64,000 nucleotides of DNA from Streptomyces sp. NBC_00572 (GCF_026341815.1 NZ_JAPENX010000001.1:5766001-5830000); one strand, 5' to 3'. Counted from the first letter of the stretch, positions 33,777 through 41,596 are shown. Made by a program: numbers and translations. Notes: generated from the sequence alone by a model not told the origin.

Positions 33777-34370
33777 TCATCGTCGGGCGGCCAGGTGGGC
33801 GATCTCCACCTCGATCGCCTCTCGCATCAGCTCGCGGGCGTGTTCCGGGCGCAGGATGCCGCCGAGTCGACGCGCGTTGAGCCCTTCGCGCAGCGCCGTC
33901 AGGCGCTCGGCGGAGGAGATGACCTCCGCGGCGGTCGCGGCCGGCTGTGCGAGGGCGAGGAGCTCCGTGGTCTGCCGGATCCAGGCCGCACCCGCCTCGG
34001 CGAGTGCTTCCCGGAGCTCGGGCTCGAAGATCGCGCTGGCGCGCAGCTCGCCCCACGCGGTGCTGTTCTCGCGGACCTCCGGAAGGTCCTGGAATTCCAG
34101 CAGTAAGAACAGTTCGAGGAGCTCTCGGGGGTTCGTGGGCCCATCGGTGTCGTGCTGTCCCCGCGTGTACCGACTCGCCCGGTCGGTGATGAACTCCAGG
34201 GTGCGTCGCAGGATGCCGGCCCGGTCCTTGAAGTGGTAGTAGACCAGCGCGGTCGACACCCCGGCCTCGGCCGCGAGCTCGTCCATCCGGAGCCCGCGGA
34301 CCCCGCGCCTGGCGATGGTGCGGGCGGACGCCTCCAGGATTGCTGTTCTGCGGTCCGTCACCGTGTGCAT
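33777..34370 (-). CDS. TetR-family regulator TetR-2, TTA-containing
   Basis: A 197-residue paralogue of TetR-1. The HTH reads RRTAILEASARTIARRGVRG, then VSTALVYYHFKDRAGI. The ligand domain shares WGELRASAIFEPEL and the C-terminal pattern with TetR-1 and TetR-3. Codon 89 (34104-34106) is TTA, the rare codon read by the bldA tRNA in Streptomyces; the other two paralogues lack it. AGAAGGG precedes the ATG at 34370. Operator D at 34414 lies 44 nt upstream, suggesting autoregulation. It lies upstream of PAD2 in the same orientation, but operator C and its promoter sit between the two, so PAD2 has its own control. Confidence 0.9.
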   Translation of the reverse strand: MHTVTDRRTAILEASARTIARRGVRGLRMDELAAEAGVSTALVYYHFKDRAGILRRTLEFITDRASRYTRGQHDTDGPTNPRELLELFLLLEFQDLPEVRENSTAWGELRASAIFEPELREALAEAGAAWIRQTTELLALAQPAATAAEVISSAERLTALREGLNARRLGGILRPEHARELMREAIEVEIAHLAARR

Positions 34371-34413
34371 CCCTTCTGATGGTCTCCGTCAAGCGTGTCG
34401 ACATCGTCTCATA

Positions 34414-34433
34414 TTGACTGAAACTTTAGTTAG
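34414..34433. promoter_or_regulatory. Operator site D (before TetR-2)
   Basis: TTGACTGAAACTTTAGTTAG: the left arm is consensus and the right arm is degenerate (TAGTTAG). It lies between TetR-2 and the divergent hypothetical gene at 34533. Like site A it has a CTTTAGT right half, a variant found only at the TetR genes. Confidence 0.6.
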
Positions 34434-34532
34434 GATCGCGGGTACGTAGAACGTCACCTCCAAGGAGGTGCGCCGCCAGGTCGGGCGCAGTCTGCGGGCC
34501 ACGGGGCGGAACGCATCGTCCAGGATAGAGGC

Positions 34533-35138
34533 ATGGACATTCCCAAGCTGCTGGAAGCCGCCTCACTCCTGGTCCCCGAAGCCGTCGCCACCGAGAACGA
34601 CATCACGGTGAACGACGTCTGGGAGTACCTCGCCCACGACGAGTGGGAGGTTGCTCTCGACCTGTTGGAGGGGCTCGGCGATGTCCCCCCGCTTCCGCTC
34701 GCCTTCTGGCAGAGTCTCGCCGCCGCCGCCGAGCAGATGCGACTCGACAGGAGCGCGGCCTGGTGTCACTGGCGCTGCTTCGAATCCCGCAACGGCATCA
34801 TCCGAGCCGACCTCACCCTCCGACCGGCCCACGAGGCCCGCCGGCAGACACCCTTCTCCGGAGCCGGCGTCCTGCGACCGATGTGGAACATCGGAGGGAG
34901 AACCCCGACAGGCGAACCCGACCTCTGCGTAGCCGCCCTGTGGGTGGAGTTCACGCCCTTCATGGAGCTCGGAGGGCAGGCCACGGTGCGTCTCGCCCCG
35001 CTCTCCCCGTCGAAGTGGCAGCAGCTGCAGCCCGGTCAAGTGATCACCATGCACGAAGACCGGACCGTCGCCGGAACCGCGATCGTCCTGGACGTCCAGG
35101 GTCCATCGGTCCCACCACCTGTCACCTTGCAGTCGTAG
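34533..35138 (+). CDS. Hypothetical protein with an EF-Tu-like C-terminal domain
   Basis: A 201-residue protein. Residues 1-110 look all-helical (LLEAASLLVPEAVATENDI, DDVWEYL-like and AEQMRLDRSAAWCHWRCFE). Residues 125-195 look like a beta-barrel of the translation-factor domain type (VAALWVEFTPFMELGG, then ATVRLAPLSP and PGQVITMHEDRTVAGTAIV). I do not recognise the family. It is the only gene in the 30-46 kb block with no link to guanidino chemistry or transport. It lies between TetR-2 and TetR-3 and could be a hitchhiker or an uncharacterised part of the system. Confidence 0.6.
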   Translation: MDIPKLLEAASLLVPEAVATENDITVNDVWEYLAHDEWEVALDLLEGLGDVPPLPLAFWQSLAAAAEQMRLDRSAAWCHWRCFESRNGIIRADLTLRPAHEARRQTPFSGAGVLRPMWNIGGRTPTGEPDLCVAALWVEFTPFMELGGQATVRLAPLSPSKWQQLQPGQVITMHEDRTVAGTAIVLDVQGPSVPPPVTLQS

Positions 35139-35212
35139 CGAGGCCTGTGGGCATCGAGCACCCGTTCGCAGGCCGTGGGATCCGCCGGGATGCCGCCGGG
35201 TAGGGTGCGCGC

Positions 35213-35788
35213 ATGGCATCTCGTAGTACTCAGATCCTCGAAGCGGCTGCCCGGGTCATCGCCCGGCGCGGGATCCGCGGGCTGCGTGTGGAGGAGCTCG
35301 CCGCCGAGGCGGGCGTGTCCACGGCCCTGATCTACTACTACTTCAAGGACCGTTCCGGGATCCTGCGCCACACGCTGGAGTTCATCAGCGAGCGGGCCGA
35401 GCGCTACACGACCGACCGCGATCCGGACGCTCCGCCCCTGAGTCCGCGCGAAGAACTGGAGGAGACACTCCTCCTGGAGCTCCAGGACACCGTCGAGGTA
35501 CGGGAGAACAGCGCGGCCTGGGGCGAGTTGCGGGCGAGTGCCGTCTTCGACGAGCTGCTGCGCGAGGATCTCGCCAGGGCCACCCTCGCGTGGGCCCAGG
35601 AGGTCGCCGGGTTGCTCGGCCAGGTCCTGCCCATGGCGCCGGCGCCCGCGCTCGCCGCGGCGGGGGAGCGGCTCACGGCCCTCCTGGAGGGGCTGAGCAT
35701 GCGCTGGCTCGGTGGGGGGATCACGGCGGACCACGCGCGCACCCTGCTGCGGGGTGCCATCGACGCGGAGCTGGCCGGGCTCCGCTGA
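35213..35788 (+). CDS. TetR-family regulator TetR-3
   Basis: A 191-residue third paralogue: STQILEAAARVIARRGIRG, then VSTALIYYYFKDRSGI in the HTH, and WGELRASAVFDELL in the ligand domain. It is co-directional with the urease-like operon 283 nt downstream, in whose promoter operator E lies. There is no clear ribosome binding site; a TAGGGT hexamer ends six nt before the ATG, so the mRNA may be leaderless. Unlike TetR-1 and TetR-2 I see no palindrome at its own promoter. Confidence 0.9.
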   Translation: MASRSTQILEAAARVIARRGIRGLRVEELAAEAGVSTALIYYYFKDRSGILRHTLEFISERAERYTTDRDPDAPPLSPREELEETLLLELQDTVEVRENSAAWGELRASAVFDELLREDLARATLAWAQEVAGLLGQVLPMAPAPALAAAGERLTALLEGLSMRWLGGGITADHARTLLRGAIDAELAGLR

Positions 35789-35889
35789 TCCGGGGGCATC
35801 ACTCGCCCCCTCCTCTCCTTCCTCTCTGCCGTGTTCACTGCCGCGTTCTCTGGCGTGTTCCCTGTCGGGGCAGCGTTTCATCCAACATC

Positions 35890-35918
35890 TTGACTGGTTT
35901 TTCAGTCAGTGTCACAGT
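35890..35918 (+). promoter_or_regulatory. Operator site E and urease-like operon promoter
   Basis: TTGACTGGTTTTTCAGTCAG (35890-35909) with TTGACT as -35 and CACAGT (35913-35918) after 17 nt. It lies about 150 nt before the gamma-beta fusion gene. Confidence 0.7.
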
Positions 35919-36044
35919 GGGGGCATTGCCGGGCTCCGCCGGCCCCGCTCACCCACCCTCACGGTGTCGAGCACAGGGCCGAGGCGCAGCGCCCGCCCCC
36001 TGGCTCTCCCCCGCCTCTTCGCAGGGGAGGAAGGAAGCACCCCC

Positions 36045-36080
36045 ATGTACGTGACGTACGCGAGGCCGACATGCCGCTGA
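36045..36080 (+). CDS. Possible 11-residue leader peptide overlapping the urease-like gene
   Basis: An ATG at 36045 stands behind the best ribosome binding site of the region (GGAGGAAGG at 36027-36035) and encodes MYVTYARPTCR before a TGA at 36078. The ATG of the gamma-beta fusion (36071) lies inside it in another frame. Translation of this peptide would deliver ribosomes to the next start, which has only a weak GAGG. It could be a coupling or attenuating leader, or the strong site may simply be misplaced. Confidence 0.4.
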   Translation: MYVTYARPTCR

Positions 36081-36889
36081 CTCCCACCGAGCGGGACCGC
36101 CTGCTGCTGTTCACCGCCGCCGAACTCGCCCGGGCCCGCCACGCGCGCGGTCTGCGGCTCAACGTCCCGGAGGCGACCGCGCTCATCGCGGACACCGTCT
36201 GCGAGGCGGCCCGTGACGGACTGCGCCTGGCGGAGGCGATCGAGCGCGGACGCACCGTCCTGGGCCCCGACGACGTGCTGCCCGGGGTCGTCGACGTGGT
36301 CACCGAGATCCACGTCGAGGCCGTCTTCGACGACGGCACCCGGCTCGCCGCGATCGCCGAGCCGTTCGGCGCCCAGGAACGCAACGACGGCGCCCCGGGC
36401 GCCCTGCTGCCCGCCCCGGACATCATCGAGGTGCCCGAGCCGGCCCTCACGCTCCCTGTACGGAACACGGCGACCGTCCCCGTGAGCGTCACCTCCCACT
36501 TCCACTTCTTCGAGGCCAACCCGCGCCTGGACTTCGACCGCGCCGCCGCCTACGGAATGCGGCTCGCCGTGCCCGCCGGGTCGTCGTTCCGCTTCGACCC
36601 GGGCGGCGAGGCCGAGGTGGGCCTGGTCCCGATCGGCGGCGCTCGTGTCGCCATCGGATTCGCCGGTCTGGTCGACGGCCCGTTGGACGCACCCGGCGCG
36701 AAGGCGGAGGCATTGCGCAGGGCGGTGGCCTGCGGCTACCTCGGCGCGGACGGCGAGCACGGCGCGGACGGCGAGCACGGCGCGGACAGCCCGGACGCCT
36801 CGGACAGTGTGAACGGTGTGAATGGTGTGAACGGCGCCGACGCTGCGTACAGCGGCGCTGCCGCCGCTCTGGAAGGAACGACCCTGTGA
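36071..36889 (+). CDS. Urease-like gamma-beta fusion subunit
   Basis: Residues 1-98 match the urease gamma subunit (LTPTERDRLLLFTAAELARA, ALIADTVCEAARDG, VLPGVVDVVTEIHVEAVFDDGTRL shortened here). Residues 115-225 match beta (VRNTATVPVSVTSHFHFFE, then RAAAYGMRLAVPAGSSFRF). The two are fused, as in some bacterial ureases. The last 45 residues are an extra tail of tandem repeats (GADGEH twice, NGV three times) without counterpart in ureases. The likely start is ATG 36071. The stop overlaps the alpha-subunit GTG. Together they should form a trimer-of-trimers type complex in the cytoplasm; the substrate is uncertain, see the alpha subunit. Confidence 0.8.
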   Translation: MPLTPTERDRLLLFTAAELARARHARGLRLNVPEATALIADTVCEAARDGLRLAEAIERGRTVLGPDDVLPGVVDVVTEIHVEAVFDDGTRLAAIAEPFGAQERNDGAPGALLPAPDIIEVPEPALTLPVRNTATVPVSVTSHFHFFEANPRLDFDRAAAYGMRLAVPAGSSFRFDPGGEAEVGLVPIGGARVAIGFAGLVDGPLDAPGAKAEALRRAVACGYLGADGEHGADGEHGADSPDASDSVNGVNGVNGADAAYSGAAAALEGTTL

Positions 36890-38637
36890 GCAAGCCGACC
36901 AGGCACAGCGACCACTGTGCGCCGGGCGTCAGCCGGCACGTCGACCCGTACGAGTACGCCACCGTCCACGGCCCGCGCGCGGGGGACCGGGTCCGGCTGG
37001 GCGACTCGGGGCTCGTCGTCCGGGTGGAGTCGGATTCCCAGCAGCCGGGCGACGAGTTCCTGGCCGGCTTCGGCAAGACCGCCCGCGACGGAATGCATCT
37101 GAAGGCCGCGGCCGTCCGCGAGACGTGCGACGTCGTCATCGCCAACGTGCTGGTCATCGACGCCGTCCTCGGCATCCGCAAGGTGTCGATCGGCATCCGT
37201 GAGGGCCGCATCCACGCGATCGGCCGGGCCGGGAACCCCGACACGGTCGACGGCGTCGATGTCGTCGTCGGCACCGGGACGACCATGATCCCGGGCGAGG
37301 GCATGATCGCCACCGCCGGAGCCGTCGACACCCACGTCCATCTGCTCTCGCCCCGGATCATGGAGGCCTCGCTCGCGAGCGGCGTCACCACGATCATCGG
37401 GCAGGAGATCGGGCCGAGTTGGGGCGTCGGGGTGAACTCGCCGTGGGCGCTGCGCCATGCGTTCAACGCGTTCGACGCCTGGCCGGTCAACATCGGTTTC
37501 CTGGCCCGTGGTTCGTCCTCGGACCCGGCGCCGCTGGTCGAGGCGCTGGCCGAGGGCGGTGCGTCCGGCTTCAAGGTCCACGAGGACATGGGCGCCCACA
37601 CCCGGGCCCTCGACACCGCGCTCCGGGTGGCGGAGGAGCACGACGTGCAGGTCGCCCTGCACAGCGACGGCCTCAACGAATGCCTCTCGGTCGAGGACAC
37701 CCTGCGGGTCCTGGACGGCCGGACGATCCACGCCTTCCACATCGAGGGCTGCGGCGGCGGGCACGTACCCAACGTCCTGAAGATGGCGGGCGTGCCGAAC
37801 GTCATCGGCTCCTCCACCAACCCGACCCTGCCCTTCGGCCGTGACGCCGTCGCCGAGCACTACGGGATGATCGTCTCCGTCCACGCGCTCAAGACCGACC
37901 TGCCGGGTGACGCCGCCATGGCGCGCGACCGGATCCGGGCCGGGACCATGGGGGCGGAGGACGTCCTGCACGACCTCGGCGCGATCGGGATCACCTCCTC
38001 CGACGCGCAGGGGATGGGAAGGGCCGGCGAGACCGTACGCCGGACCTTCGCCATGGCCGGGAAGATGAAGGCCGAGCTCGGACCCATGGAGGGCGACAGC
38101 GCGCACGACGACAACGCGCGCGTGCTGCGGTACCTGGCCAAGCTCACCATCAACCCGGCGATCGCCCACGGCCTCGCGCACGAGATCGGTTCGATCGAGG
38201 TCGGGAAGATGGCCGACATCGTGCTGTGGCGGCCGCCGTTCTTCGGCGCCAAGCCGCAGATGGTCATCAAGAACGGCTTCCCCGCCTACGGTGTGACCGG
38301 CGATCCCAACGCCGCCACGGACACCTGTGAACCGCTCGTCCTCGGACCGCTGTTCGGCGCGCACGGCGCCACGCCCGCCGACCTCTCCGTGGCCTTCGTC
38401 AGCCGCGCCGCCGCCGAGTCCGGATCCTTCGGCCGCCCGTACGACGCCATGGCCACCCGCCGCCGCAGGGTCGCCGTGCGCGGTACCCGGGGCATCGGCC
38501 CCGCGGACATGATCGGCAACACGCGCCTGGGCGACGTCCAGGTCGACGGGCGCAGCGGCCTGGTCACGCTGGACGGGGAGCCCCTGCGCTCAGAGCCGGC
38601 CCAGGAGGTCTCGCTCAGCCGCCTCTATTTCCTCTGA
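36886..38637 (+). CDS. Urease-like alpha (catalytic) subunit with altered flap
   Basis: The 583-residue product aligns with urease alpha along its length. Nickel ligands are all present: H150 and H152 (DTHVH), carbamylated K230 (GFKVHED), H259 (ALHSD), H285 (AFHIEG) and D373 (SSDAQ). Catalytic H333 and the flap Arg R349 are also kept. However, the flap that reads CHH in classical urease is VHA here (Cys to Val, His to Ala). The Ala before the flap-facing Met is Gly (DAQGMGR), and the loop between the first ligands and Lys is about three residues shorter (GQEIGPSWG). No ureDEFG genes are in the window. It is either a diverged urease relying on chaperones encoded elsewhere or an amidohydrolase for another small urea- or guanidine-like substrate. 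Confidence 0.8.
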   Translation: MSKPTRHSDHCAPGVSRHVDPYEYATVHGPRAGDRVRLGDSGLVVRVESDSQQPGDEFLAGFGKTARDGMHLKAAAVRETCDVVIANVLVIDAVLGIRKVSIGIREGRIHAIGRAGNPDTVDGVDVVVGTGTTMIPGEGMIATAGAVDTHVHLLSPRIMEASLASGVTTIIGQEIGPSWGVGVNSPWALRHAFNAFDAWPVNIGFLARGSSSDPAPLVEALAEGGASGFKVHEDMGAHTRALDTALRVAEEHDVQVALHSDGLNECLSVEDTLRVLDGRTIHAFHIEGCGGGHVPNVLKMAGVPNVIGSSTNPTLPFGRDAVAEHYGMIVSVHALKTDLPGDAAMARDRIRAGTMGAEDVLHDLGAIGITSSDAQGMGRAGETVRRTFAMAGKMKAELGPMEGDSAHDDNARVLRYLAKLTINPAIAHGLAHEIGSIEVGKMADIVLWRPPFFGAKPQMVIKNGFPAYGVTGDPNAATDTCEPLVLGPLFGAHGATPADLSVAFVSRAAAESGSFGRPYDAMATRRRRVAVRGTRGIGPADMIGNTRLGDVQVDGRSGLVTLDGEPLRSEPAQEVSLSRLYFL

Positions 38638-38710
38638 CCGCCGTCGCCCTTCCTTCTGCAGCTCACGCACCATCCTCCGTTCCGAAGGTGAACACTCCCC
38701 GACTTTTCTC

Positions 38711-38739
38711 TTGACTGAATTTTCAGTCGAGAGGAAGAT
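38711..38739 (+). promoter_or_regulatory. Operator site F and PAD3 promoter
   Basis: TTGACTGAATTTTCAGTCGA (38711-38730). TTGACT as -35 is followed after 17 nt by GAAGAT (38734-38739). The PAD3 ATG is 26 nt further, giving a short leader. Confidence 0.7.
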
Positions 38740-38764
38740 TTCATCCACGAGAAAGAGATCTCCG

Positions 38765-39778
38765 ATGACCGCATTCCGAATGCCCGCCGAGTGGTCCGAG
38801 CACGAGCGCTGCCTCATGGCCTGGCCCACCCGCCCCGACCTCTGGGGCAGTGTGCTGGACGACGTCAAGGAGGAGTACGCGAACGTCGCGCGGGCCATCG
38901 CCGAGTTCGAGCCCGTGACGATGGTCGCCCCGCCCGGCCACGGCGACGAAGCCCGGACCTGGTGCGGCCCGGAGATCACCGTCGTCGAGCTTCCGCTGGA
39001 CGACTCCTGGTTCCGCGACTCCGCGCCGCTGTTCGTGCTCGACGGCGAAGGACGGCGCGCCGGCGTCGACTTCCGCTTCAACGCCTGGGGCCGCAAGCAC
39101 CACCCCTACGACTCCGACGACCGGGTCAGCGGCCTGCTCCTGGAGCACCTCGGGGTGGACCGCATCCCCTCCGGAATGATCCTGGAGGGCGGGGCGATCA
39201 CGGTCGACGGTGAGGGCACGCTCATCACGACCGAGCAGTGCCTGCTGCACCCCAACAGGAACCCCGGCCTGAACCGGGACGAAATCGAGGCCGAGCTGAA
39301 AACGCAGCTGGGCGTCCGTAAGGTTGTCTGGCTTCCGTACGGTGGCCTGCTGGACACCGAGACGGACGGTCACGTCGACGGAGTCTGTGCCTTCGCCGCC
39401 CCCGGCAAGGTCGTCGTCTCGCTGCCCGACGACCCCGCGCACCCCGACTACGCCCGGATGCGCGCCAACCGCGCGGTTCTGGAGGCGAGCACCGACGCCC
39501 AGGGCCGGCCGCTGGAGATCGTCGACGTCACGCAGACCGCGTTCGTCGACGTCGCCGAGGGCGAGGTCGAGGTGTCGTACCTGAACTACTACGTCGCCAA
39601 CGGCGGCGTCGTCGTCCCCGTGGCGGGCCTGCCCCAGGACGACGCCGCCCTCGCGGTGATCGCCGCGGCCCACCCCGGCCGCAAGGTGGTCGGCGTGCCG
39701 GCGCTCGCGATCGCGTTCGGTGGCGGGGGAGTGCACTGCATCACGCAGCAGGTCCCCGTCGCCCGTCCCCTCGCCTAG
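38765..39778 (+). CDS. aguA-like: Cytosolic agmatine deiminase family enzyme PAD3
   Basis: The 337-residue enzyme has no signal peptide and is the one most like classical agmatine deiminase (agmatine to N-carbamoylputrescine plus NH3). It begins MPAEWSEHERCLMAWPT and has LNPNRN-like LHPNRNPGLNRDEIE and GGGGVHCITQQVP. Catalytic residues are D85 (WFRDSAP), E141 (LEGGAI), H203 and D205 (DGHVD) and C325. True start ATG 38765; an earlier in-frame ATG at 38711 would begin inside the operator. It follows the urease-like operon by about 130 nt with its own promoter. A strong hairpin separates it from the ABC importer. Confidence 0.9.
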   Translation: MTAFRMPAEWSEHERCLMAWPTRPDLWGSVLDDVKEEYANVARAIAEFEPVTMVAPPGHGDEARTWCGPEITVVELPLDDSWFRDSAPLFVLDGEGRRAGVDFRFNAWGRKHHPYDSDDRVSGLLLEHLGVDRIPSGMILEGGAITVDGEGTLITTEQCLLHPNRNPGLNRDEIEAELKTQLGVRKVVWLPYGGLLDTETDGHVDGVCAFAAPGKVVVSLPDDPAHPDYARMRANRAVLEASTDAQGRPLEIVDVTQTAFVDVAEGEVEVSYLNYYVANGGVVVPVAGLPQDDAALAVIAAAHPGRKVVGVPALAIAFGGGGVHCITQQVPVARPLA

Positions 39779-39829
39779 GGGGTGTTTCGAAAGTCCCGCA
39801 CAGCACCCGGGACTTTCGAAACGCCCCCT
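39777..39829. terminator. 21-bp-stem hairpin between PAD3 and the ABC operon
   Basis: AGGGGGTGTTTCGAAAGTCCC (39777-39797, starting at the PAD3 stop) pairs with GGGACTTTCGAAACGCCCCCT (39809-39829) with one mismatch, given here as halves of one hairpin. It is long enough to terminate most transcription. No operator-promoter of the regulon type is seen between it and the ABC operon at 39923. Confidence 0.75.
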
Positions 39830-39922
39830 AGCCCGGACCGACCGCTCCTGCCGGGCCGTCCCCGCGGTCCGGCAGCCTCCCCCATCGCGTACGCACAGAC
39901 CGTACGGAAAGAGAGCGCGACG

Positions 39923-41596
39923 ATGACCACACCCGTACCCCGTACCAGCAGACGCACCAGCGTCTCCCGTGGCCGTCCGGCCGGCCGCCGCCGCGCCGCC
40001 GCGGCCGCCCTCCTGACGGCGGCGGCCCTGGTCGCGGCCTGTTCGGGGCCGCCCAAGGGCGGGGGGAGCACCGGCGACTTCACCCTCTCGAAGACCACGC
40101 CCGCGGCCAAGGGCGAGATCGACTCCTTCACCTGGGCCGTGTACGCGGAGCCGCCGACGCTCGACTACACCGTGGCGTTCGACTACCCGCAGAACACGAT
40201 CCTCTCCAATGTGTGCGAGAGCCTGATGCGCTGGACGCCGGGCCTCACCCTCGAACCCGGGCTCGCCGAGAAGGCCTCCAACCCGGACCCGAAGACGTGG
40301 GTGTACGACCTGCGGCGCGGGGTGCGCTTCCACGACGGCCGGACCATGACCGCCGACGACGTCGTCTTCAGCCTCGGCCGCCAGACGGACCCGGACAACG
40401 CGGCGGCCTGGGCGCAGAACTTCCAGAACGTGGCCTCCGTACGGAAGACGGGCCCGCTCCAGGTCACCGTCAAGCTGAAGAAGCCCGACTCGCAGTTCCC
40501 GCAGTACATGGCGACCGCCGCCGGTGTGGTCGCCTCCAAGGCGGGGGTCGAAGCGGCCGGCAAGGACTACGGCACCTCCGGGGGACTCGCCTGTACCGGA
40601 CCGTTCGAGCTCGGCACCTGGAACAAGGGCCAGTCCGTCGAGCTCGACCGCTTCGACGACTACTGGGGGAAGAAGGCCAAGTCCGGCAAGGCCGTCTTCC
40701 GGTTCATCACCGATCCCTCCGCCCGTACGAACGCCCTGCTCAGCGGGGAGGCCGACGGCGGTTACCTCATCCCCACGGAGAGCTACGCCCGCCTCAGGGG
40801 CAGCGGCGTCGGAAAGCTCTACTTCGGCGAGGGCCTCAGCACGGTCAACGTCAACATCACGAACATGAAGGGCCCGCTCGGCGACATCCGTGTCCGGCGC
40901 GCGCTGTCCATGGCCCTGGACCGCTCCGGGTTCGTCAAGGCCGGCCTCGGTGGCGTGGGAACCGTCACGAACTCGCTCACCACCCGTGCCGCCTGGGCCG
41001 CCGGCTCGGAACAGACCAGGAAGAAAGCCCTCGACGCCCTCCCGAATGTCACGCCCGACATCGAGAAGGCCAAGGCACTGATCAAGGAGGCCGGCGCCAC
41101 CGGCAAGACCCTGACCGTCGCGACCAGCTCGATCGGCCAGGACGTCTCCCTCCTCGCCACGGCCGTCCAGGCCGCCGGAGCCCAGATCGGTCTCGACATC
41201 CAGCTCAAGACCATCGCCCCGAACGCGTTCACCGCACTGTTCACCGACCCCGAGGCGCGCGAGGGCATCGACATGTTCCCGCTCACCTACTACGACTCGA
41301 TCACCGACCCGCTGGACCTGCTCACGAACTTCAAGACCGGCGCCTACATGAACTTCGCCGGGTACAGCGACAAGAAGTACGACGAGGGCATCGACCGGGC
41401 GGTCTCCGTGTACGACCCGGACAAGCGCCTCGCGATCGAGGCGGAGCTGCAGAAGCACGCCGCCGAGCAGCTGCTGTGGATCCCGGTCGCCGAATGGCCC
41501 ACCGCCGTCTTCCTCAACAAGCGGATCACCGGCGCCCCCACGACCATCTCGTACATGTACTACCCGTGGGCCGCCGATGTGGGGTCCGCGCCGTGA
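39923..41596 (+). CDS. Peptide/opine-type ABC transporter substrate-binding lipoprotein
   Basis: The 557-residue lipoprotein (lipobox ALVAAC, Cys40) belongs to the SBP family 5 of dipeptide, oligopeptide, nickel and opine binders. Features are FTWAVYAEPPTLDYTVAFD, LEPGLAEKASNPDPKTWVYD, VRFHDGRTMTADDVVFS and the late NFAGYSDKKYDEGIDRA segment. It delivers a small solute to the permeases encoded next (GTGA overlap). The position between PAD3 and the exported PAD enzymes suggests import of their substrate or product; nickel supply for the urease-like enzyme is the main alternative. The ATG at 39923 follows GAAAGAGAG. Confidence 0.85.
   Translation: MTTPVPRTSRRTSVSRGRPAGRRRAAAAALLTAAALVAACSGPPKGGGSTGDFTLSKTTPAAKGEIDSFTWAVYAEPPTLDYTVAFDYPQNTILSNVCESLMRWTPGLTLEPGLAEKASNPDPKTWVYDLRRGVRFHDGRTMTADDVVFSLGRQTDPDNAAAWAQNFQNVASVRKTGPLQVTVKLKKPDSQFPQYMATAAGVVASKAGVEAAGKDYGTSGGLACTGPFELGTWNKGQSVELDRFDDYWGKKAKSGKAVFRFITDPSARTNALLSGEADGGYLIPTESYARLRGSGVGKLYFGEGLSTVNVNITNMKGPLGDIRVRRALSMALDRSGFVKAGLGGVGTVTNSLTTRAAWAAGSEQTRKKALDALPNVTPDIEKAKALIKEAGATGKTLTVATSSIGQDVSLLATAVQAAGAQIGLDIQLKTIAPNAFTALFTDPEAREGIDMFPLTYYDSITDPLDLLTNFKTGAYMNFAGYSDKKYDEGIDRAVSVYDPDKRLAIEAELQKHAAEQLLWIPVAEWPTAVFLNKRITGAPTTISYMYYPWAADVGSAP

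Noticed and set aside
36736..38364. Long minus-strand frame opposite the urease-like alpha gene
   Set aside because: It is antisense to a clearly recognisable gene, with no family features of its own.
38741..41458. 905-codon minus-strand frame across PAD3 and the ABC binding protein
   Set aside because: It covers two well-supported plus-strand genes and their terminator. Composition is typical of an antisense shadow in high-GC DNA.
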